Assembly: GCF_027744825.2 (NCBI RefSeq)
Contig: NC_071339.1
Location: 24,181,501 to 24,245,500, forward strand
Direction: 5' to 3'
Length of the DNA: 64,000 nt
DNA from: Synchiropus splendidus
Taxonomy: Eukaryota > Chordata > Actinopteri > Syngnathiformes > Callionymidae
Position numbers and translations under genes: made by a program. A model generated the notes under the pieces. The model worked only from the letters and a program-made list of their open reading frames with translations. It was not told the DNA's origin and made no database searches. Every line of letters begins with the position of its first letter. Position 1 is the stretch's first letter. Below are positions 56,880 through 64,000 of this stretch, piece by piece.

Positions 56880-57655
56880 CCCTTTTAAGCGTCTCTAGTC
56901 TGATGACTTGGGAGGCAGCATGGAGATAAACTGCGTTTTTGGGCCCCCGGTGATGAGGCCCCTGACGCAGCCGACCAAGCTTGCATCACAGTGACGTTTG
57001 CATATTGGCAATGGAAAACATGAAGCAGTAGTTTGTGGGAGCAGTTTTCATCTGCACTTTTTTCCCTCCGGCGTTTCTACATGTTGATGGATGGAGCTTC
57101 ATTTGTGTTGGGCGTGGGGTCTGCTGACAGGAAATCCACAGTCCTATAGGCAGGAAATGCTGCTGTAGACCGAGTGAGAAGTAAACAAGACGTGCTAATG
57201 ACCCTGCTGCTGCAGATCACATCTGCTTAACAAGCTGTCGTTCTGAATCATGTCAATGACGTTTGCACTTCACATTTCCATCTGTTTTTATGAAACAATT
57301 CAAATAAAAGTAGAACATGACATGTATTTCGCTCTCATTTTACATTTAAATGATAAAGTTTTTGTACAATGTAAACACTTGATTCTTATGATTGTAAATT
57401 ACTCTTTTAAACATTTTGCAAAATAATCCAGTAAAATCATATTTATCTTGTTTGAAACTCAGTGTCACAGATGTGATGAGTATTTATATAGATGATACAT
57501 TCGATTTTCTCGTTTGAACGGTTGAACCAGGACCTCAGTGCAATGTAATTATTCGCTTTCATGGAACAAAACACGGTCCTTGCACTCTCCTGAAGCCACT
57601 TTGGTCGACAAAACTACTGTACAATGCAATCACAAAAAACTATATTCTGATATGA
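56880..57655. other. Unique sequence, no feature recognised
   Basis: About 780 bp without similarity to the rest of the window, no long open frame and no known motif. AT-rich from 57240 on. It is absent from the parallel position near 18600. Possibly original host DNA. Confidence 0.5.
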
Positions 57656-57659
57656 CAAC

Positions 57660-57890
57660 CATATAATCAACTAACCTGAAACAAAATGTGGACAGATTCA
57701 CGTGAGGCTTCCACATTTTTCGATGGTGAGAAAAGTAATGAAAAAATGTCACTTCCTATTTACCCACGCATCTTCAATGCCCAACCTCTGTCCTATCCTG
57801 CCCTCTACTGACCTAATCATATACCTGCCGGTTAATCAACTCCATGCTGAACAATTAAATGACATCTGACACACACTCTGTGACCACACA
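57660..57890. repeat. Third copy of the U-module end
   Basis: 57660-57842 repeats 56650-56830 (aacctgaaacaaaatgtgg to gccggttaatcaactc), including the tcgatggtgag end near 57720. 57845-57890 then matches 18630-18670 (gacatct, actctgtgaccacacat). Confidence 0.75.
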
Positions 57891-57904
57891 TAAGTGGGCG
57901 TCAC

Positions 57905-59140
57905 ACTAGAAAGGCTGTTTTTCCTATAGTTGTATGTGATATTTTCATGTTCAGAAGCTTTTCCATTCAGTCAGTGAACAGTGCAGAAAACGCCTTTTCA
58001 GCCCGTCAAAAGCTGGTATTCAGACCAGAAAAAAAAAGTTAACCACCTGAAATACCGTTCAGAAATGTAGGTTTAATGTTGAATATATGAGAAAGAGTGT
58101 TTATCCTATCGTTGCAGGTGAAATTTTCATGTTGTGAGTAATGCCTGAGCAGTGAGTGAAGAGAGCAGAAAACACGTTTTCAGCCAAAGCAAAGATAGTT
58201 TACAGACCGACACAAATAAAAATGTTGATAACTCTCTTAAATCACTTTAGACAAGTTGAGTTAGTTCTGCACCTTGTAGAAATACCTTTTCTGCTATAGT
58301 GGCAGGTGAAAACTTCATCTTCTGGGGCATCGCTGAGCAGTGAGTGAACTGTCCGTAAAACCTGTTTTCGTCCAAAGAGAAAGTGGGTTTTTGACCGACA
58401 AAACTAAAATTGTTGATAACCCTCTAAAAACGGTTCAGACAGCTTAGATTTGTTCTGCAACTACTAGAAAGACCCTTTCTGCTTAAGTGGGAGGTGAAAA
58501 TTTCATGTTCTGAAGCTTCCCTGAGAAGTTATGGCACAATGCAGAAAACACTTTTTCAGCCTGAGATAAGGTGGGTTTTGGAACGGCAAACATTAAAATG
58601 TTGATAACCTTTGAAAAACAAGTCAGACAGCTTAGATTTGTGCTTTGACTACTAGAAAGATCCTTTATGCTATAGTGAGAGGTGAAAATTTCATGTTCTG
58701 AAGCTTCGCGGAGAAGTTGTGGCCGAATGCAGAAAACGCGTTTTCAGCCTGAGATAAGGTGGGTTTCGAAACGCCAAACATAAAAATGTTGTTAACTTTA
58801 AAAAAACACTTCAGACAGCTTAGATTTGATGTGCAACTATTAGTAAGACCCTTTCTGCTATAGTGGGAGAAGAAAATTTCATTTTTTTGAAGTTTCCCTG
58901 AGAAGTTGTGGCAGCGTGCAGAAAACGCATTTTTATGGGTTTCGGAACCAAACCATGAAAATGTTAACAACTCTGAAAAAAGTTCAGAAATATAGATTTA
59001 GTCCTGAATTCATTAGAATGAGTCTTTCTGCTATGGTTTGACATTTTCAAGTTCTGAGACTTTTCTGGTCACTGAGTGAATAGTGTAGAAAACGTTTGAT
59101 AAGAGTGAGAGAAATTGGATTTCCGACAGAAAACATTATG
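57905..59140 (-). repeat. ~187-bp tandem repeat array, - sense (array 5)
   Basis: Unit boxes tttcatgttctgaagcttc recur near 58130, 58315, 58500, 58690 and 58880, again about 185-190 bp apart. Minus sense, followed by minus-sense DIRS sequence at 59190. Parallels array 2. Confidence 0.92.
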
Positions 59141-59189
59141 TTGACGGATGATATGATGGTGATGGATATACCGCCACCGGTCCCCTACC

Positions 59190-62100
59190 TATGACCTATC
59201 GTGAGAGATTTCAATCGTTCCTTATTTCCATCAATCTTTGACCATAATCCGACTGTAGCAGAAATGGGAGGAAAGTTGAGATCAGGAGTCAAAGCCATCG
59301 CTTCGCCTGCTGGTCTCTCCCACGGACCAAGAACTTGACCGTGTAGAAGAGGAGACCACATGGCGAAGGATGCACCACCTCCAGGAACCTCGCGGGACCC
59401 AGCTGGCACATAGTTCTCCAAACCCTCCTGATGGAGGCCAGGACCAGGAGGACAGCTGCTCTCTAAGCCACCAGCTCCAAAGGAGCCTGACCAAGTGGCT
59501 CGAAGGGAGCTTCACAGAGAGACTTTAATACCAATTGTAGATCCCCATAGGGGCAGATGCGTCTGGAGGTCTTAGTCTTCGAAATCCCTGCATGAACTGG
59601 ACTAGCAGTGGATGTTTACCCAACGGACAGCAGTCCACACCCATTTAGCATTATATGCTTTGAGTGTTACCGGTGATTTTGCATTTCGAATAGTTAACTC
59701 TACCTCGGTGGGCAGAGGACCACCTGCTAGCCTTGAAGTAGCCATGCATTGAGGGGATGCCCCAGGATAGGCGGTCCCCTCATAATTTCTGCCCCCTGCT
59801 GCAGGACTTTTTGCAGGACTTGAACAGGTTGCAGCACACCCTTGTGTGAGTGTATGTGTGAGCACAGGTGGCAGAGTTGCTCAGTCCAGAACACCTCCCG
59901 GGACTCTGGAACACCTATGAGGTCATCTTGATCACAAAGCTTAACCCCCAGCCTTGCAATGTGGCCTGACCTGAGAACCACGGGCAATTACCATGGCCGC
60001 CCATACCGGACGTCTGACTTGCACCGCTGCCTCCTTTGCAAGACGGTCGTCAAGGAGATGCACGTTTTACAGCACTAAAACACCTGCAATGTCACCGGCG
60101 ATGTTGCTTTGGTATGACGGAAGGTGGTATGCCCAGTGTCCTGTCGCTATCTCGGATGGCCAGGGCCTCATACGGGACCGGCCGATGAGACTTCCTATGC
60201 CACCGCCACGCCCGGGGTCTATCCAGCCTGAATGAATTAATGAATGGGTTGCGAAGATGTAGAATTAACAACCCCTCATACGTAGAGTGTAATTTTACAC
60301 TCTGGGTGGCAGGCCTCGCCTTTGCCACCGTAAGCTGATATAGAAGGTGGCGTTAACAACCCCTCATATATGGTGTGTACCCTACACTGTGGATCAGCAG
60401 GAACTGCGTTGTCCACTTTTAACCACTATATGACTGAAATAGAAAGTGGCATTAACAATCCTCCACACCTATAGAGAAAACATTTACTGAGCAGCTACAG
60501 CCAGGGTTCTAGTCTGAGCTGAGCAAGGAAGAGGGAGTTTATTCGCAAATGAATAGACAGTTATGTAGGAATACGGTGGATCTTGGGACGCTGCACACTC
60601 CACTGCACTGAAATGAACCTGATACCAGTGTCCCAAAGCTAGTGCTGTGAATGAGGGCCTACTGGTCGCAGGGTTCGGCTGCTCCTGAAGACAGATTGAC
60701 ATGAGGGAAGGAGGATGCAGACACATTAGACACATAGTGGTCAGCAAAAGTAGACATTGATGATCAAGAAGCTGCCTGGCAGTTTTCTTTAAGAGATACT
60801 CTCTTGAAAGCAGCAACAGCTGTTTCCAGGGATTCCTGTTTTCTCATAGGCTTTCATGATGGAAATTCTAAGCCAATTTTACAACCTGTGAGGGGACAGT
60901 GCCTGCCGCTTCTTTCCACCAGGGAGAGCCATCCACAGAGTGTCCGACTTTCTGAAGGGTGGGACTCGATCCAATTAAGCTTTTAGCTTTCTAACCGGAC
61001 ACATTTTGTGTAAACTGTCATGCTCCTCGTCTGAATGTGGAGGAGGTCAGAAAGCCTTTACTGATAAGGTGCTGACCTGTGTAGAAGAAGAGAGACATTT
61101 AGGTGCGAAGTCAGTCATAGAACCAGCGTTCTATGAGTTCACCCAGGTCCACGTGGTGTCGCAGAATCTCGGGGTTGACTGTGAAACTGAAGGACGTGTC
61201 AATGACGGAGTATCTTCTTGATCTATATGGGCAGGTGAGGAGACAGGCACTTTCAATTCGGAAGATACTCTGTCAAGACAGGCGACCTGAGCACAGGAGA
61301 GCACCAGGCCTCCGGAGCGGATCTAGGATAGAAGGGTCATCGTTCTCAGCGCCCACTCCTCAGGGCACTTCAACTCCGGTGGTTCTTCAAAAACAGACTT
61401 GCTTTTGTCAGTTGAGCTGTGAGTGGAAGCAGGGCCCCCAAACTTGCAGTGTACTTTGATCTGACAAAAACAAATTTTTGAAGCCAGAGTTCGCACTGAC
61501 TGGAACCGGAAGAGAACTTGTCCAGTGAGAAACTGTAATTTTGGGCAGAGAGGAAACAGACCCGATACCAAAGTAATCCATCTTATATTTTATTCAACTT
61601 AGACTTTGGTTTAGATGCATACTTTTAGATACAAAGTTTTCTTCGTACACTTTTGGAGGGAGCAGGGGTGAGAGCAGCCGACTGGTCTCTCCAAGAGGAG
61701 CAGCGATGATCTGTGCGGCTATGATCCAGACAGCTGGGCTCTCCGCGCTCCTTCAACCAGCGATGGTGTTCGACCCGGGCGGCGGCTGTCTGTGGAGGAG
61801 GCGCCGCGAGCAGAGCACCACACCGACGGACTGTTGAATCTCCAAAATCTCTGGTGGAGTGACAGAGGTTCTGGAATGGATGAGCCTGTCCACGGAGCTC
61901 ATAAAGACCACAATGATGTCTGCAAAAGCTATGAGCTGGTTGCCGATAGTGTAGACACCATTCCACTGCGTGATGGTGGGATGGTCACTCCTCAGGGGAG
62001 AAGTCGAGCTCCAGGGGCGAGGGCATCGCGCATCGCAAATCGGGCATGACTTCTGAGTGAGAGGGAACACAGCGCTGCAAATCCAAACCCTCCACCTGGC

Positions 62101-62455
62101 AGTAAGCTCCGTACCTGATCACGTGCGGTGCGAGTGCCAGTGGAGTGTCAGAACTGCGACGGGAATAGTCCAGATTTCTTCCAGATGTGGGCAGACAACA
62201 TGCGGTAGCGCCACGTGTGTAGTCTCGCCAACCACCGCCAGTGGGCCGTCAGTGAAGTGGGATGATTCTTGAGCAGGAGGTGGAGAGAGAGCTCAACTTC
62301 GATACGACGGCCGGCGGATGCCATGAGGCACAGGTGAAGATCAAGCGGGAACTTGCCTGACTCCACCACACGGAACTCAGCCAAGTCTGGGAACACAGTC
62401 TACAGATCCACCTCATAGCAGTGCCTGGCTCTCGTCAAACTCATCCCATGGCTTG
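59190..62455 (-). mobile_element. DIRS-like retroelement lacking RT (D8)
   Basis: Minus order: array-border segment (62455-62150), 5' region, gag-like frame (62070-61625), pre-RT region (61470-61133), then directly a recombinase C-terminal region (61110-60480) and non-coding segment (60470-59700). A second recombinase N-terminal to core scrap follows (59690-59420: ITLKAYNAKWVW-like VTLKAYNAKWVWTAVRWVN). RT and RNase H, present in D4 between 25485 and 23980, are missing. Only short open frames remain. Confidence 0.7.
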
Positions 62456-62459
62456 GAAG

Positions 62460-62565
62460 CAAGCGCCCTATTCGTAGAGGTTTAGTGTTGATCACACTAG
62501 AAAGAGTGTTATTCCTATTGCTGTAAGTGAAAATTTCATGTTCTCAGTCACCCCTCTAACTGCGG
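62460..62565 (-). repeat. Single partial ~187-bp unit (array 6)
   Basis: gtttagtgttgatcacactagaaagagtg to catgttctcagtcacccctctaa, in two phrases: about 100 bp of one unit, joined on both sides to minus-sense DIRS sequence. Shows that the array can shrink to one unit at this junction. Confidence 0.8.
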
Positions 62566-64000
62566 TCCTCCTCCATCAGACATGACCGCTGGAACTCTGA
62601 GTTCACTCAGGTCCACATGGTGTCGCAGAACCTGGGGGTAGACTGTGAAACTGAAGGGCGTGTCAAAGACCGTGTATTTTTCGATCCATATGGGCTGGTG
62701 AGGAGACAGGCGCTTTCAATTCGGAAGATACTCTGTCAAGACAGGCGCCCTGAGCACAGGAGCGGACCCGGCCTCCCGGGAGGGCCTAGAATGAAAGGCT
62801 CGTCGGTGCTCAGCGCCCACTCCTCTGGGCACTTCAAGTCCCGCTGGTTCTTCAAAAACAGACTCGCTTTTGTCAGTTGAGCCGTCAGAGGAATTCGGTT
62901 CCCCAATCTTGCAGTGTACCTTGATCTGACGCTGCAATTCTCCTAAGATGAAGACCCGAGGGACCGGCCCAATCATCCTCAGAAAGAGATGACTCTGTAG
63001 ATGACAATGTCGTGCTTGCCTCTGAGAGGTTTGGAGGGCTGCAAAGAACAGAATCGCAGACAGACATCGCAGACAGACATCGCAGACAGACATCGCATCA
63101 GACATCGCGTGAAGGAGCTGAGAACAGAGCAGGTCTGGCACGCAGCGCCTACTGTGAGATCCTCTGAAGAGGTGGCTTTCGTGGTCCTGTGGCGACCCCT
63201 GCTGGAAACTGGCGAGTCTGAGGAATAAGAAAAGTTAATGGCAGAATTGAAACTCTCCTGACTTTTGGCTGCAACCGGGATCTGTAGAGAGACGGGAAAG
63301 TGATATTTGATGCCTATGCTTCCTATTGTGGCTAATCTGAGGAAAACCACCAAGCTCCAGAAACTTCCCCAGGTACAGTTCTGACGTCAGGGATAACGTG
63401 GCAGATTGACCATTACTTTACTGCTCTGTCTCATGAGACGATGTCAAACAAAAACACATTTTTTAAGCCGGAGTTCGGACTGACTGGAACCGGAAGAGAT
63501 CTTGGCGGGTGATGATCCTTAATTTTAGGCAGAGAAGAAGCGGACCCGATACCAAAGTAATGAATCTTATTTTTTTACAAGTTAGACTTTGGTTTAGATG
63601 TATGCTTTTAGATACAAAGCATACAGCAGAGGTGAGAGCAGCCGACTGGTCTCTCCAAGAGAAGCAGCGATGATCAGCGCGGCTATTATACGGTGTTCCC
63701 CCCGGGCGGCTGTGTGTGGAGGAGGCGCCGCGAGCAGAGCACCATGCCGACGGACTGTTGAATCTCTGGTGGACTGAGAGAGGTTCTGCGATGGATGAGC
63801 CTGTCCACGGAGCTCATAAGGAGTGCGATGATGTTCTCAAGCGCTATGAGCCGGTTGCCGACGGCGGAGACACCATTCTACTGCGCGATGGTGGCTCTGT
63901 CACGCTGTGTGTGATGGTCACTCCTCATGTGGGATGTCAAGCTCCAGGGGCGAGGGAATCGCACATTACGGCTGAGTGAGACCGAGCGTCGTGCCGCAAA
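62566..64000 (-). mobile_element. DIRS-like retroelement, 5' half (D9), runs off the window
   Basis: Minus sense: gag-like region (63979-63620), spacer (63600-63150), pre-RT region (63141-62716) and the first codons of the RT region (about 62640-62570, complement of SCLMEED-like sequence), then the single array unit. No intact gene. Confidence 0.68.
63058..63096. repeat. 13-bp tandem repeat, three units
   Basis: agacagacatcgc three times without spacer. The D4 equivalent near 25815 has one unit. Thirteen is not a multiple of three, so added units shift any reading frame. Confidence 0.85.

Overview
The window reads as repeat-dense vertebrate DNA, most probably from a teleost fish. Every recognisable protein belongs to a mobile element, and the mix is typical of teleost genomes: Maverick/Polinton (adintovirus-like) copies, a Rex3/RTE LINE, an L2/Rex1-type LINE, DIRS-like tyrosine-recombinase retroelements, a Ty3/gypsy element, a piggyBac remnant, an endogenous retrovirus, solo LTRs and (AT)n tracts. 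No rRNA, tRNA, CRISPR array or convincing host gene was seen.

Layout. 1-9041: Maverick copy 1 (PolB, ATPase and two small genes on +; protease, major capsid, pVI/pX-like, penton and integrase on -). Its integrase is split by a Rex3 fragment (8244-8950). 9184-9613: AT microsatellites around a duplicated piggyBac piece. 9911-12956: gypsy pol interrupted by a piggyBac remnant. 12960-17934: DIRS-like sequence (+) around a ~187-bp tandem-repeat array. 17935-18605: unidentified repeat module. 18690-20720: array (-). 20760-30230: DIRS-like sequence (-) carrying an L2-type LINE at 26811-29932. 30235-32215: array (-). 32218-33830: DIRS fragment (+). 33831-36920: 5'-truncated endogenous retrovirus (-). 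36912-50045: Maverick copy 2 in the opposite orientation, with two extra genes upstream of the integrase and three solo LTRs. 50160-50883: Rex3 (-). 51430-56125: DIRS/array/DIRS (+). 56125-57890: unidentified module and unique DNA. 57905-59140: array (-). 59190-64000: DIRS-like sequence (-).

The two Maverick copies are paralogues and serve as each other's empty site. That dates insertions by order and gives target-site duplications for three solo LTRs. In copy 1 the protease and pVI/pX-like genes are still open while the polymerase, capsid and integrase genes are broken; copy 2 keeps an open upstream accessory gene. Neither copy looks able to act alone.

Two larger patterns stand out. The ~187-bp arrays always lie next to DIRS-like sequence and in the same strand sense, so they may be part of that element family. 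The order gypsy tail - DIRS - array - DIRS - module - inverted array - inverted DIRS occurs twice, about 38 kb apart, as a degraded segmental duplication. All identifications come from reading the sequence and recalling family motifs; no database search or alignment program was run.
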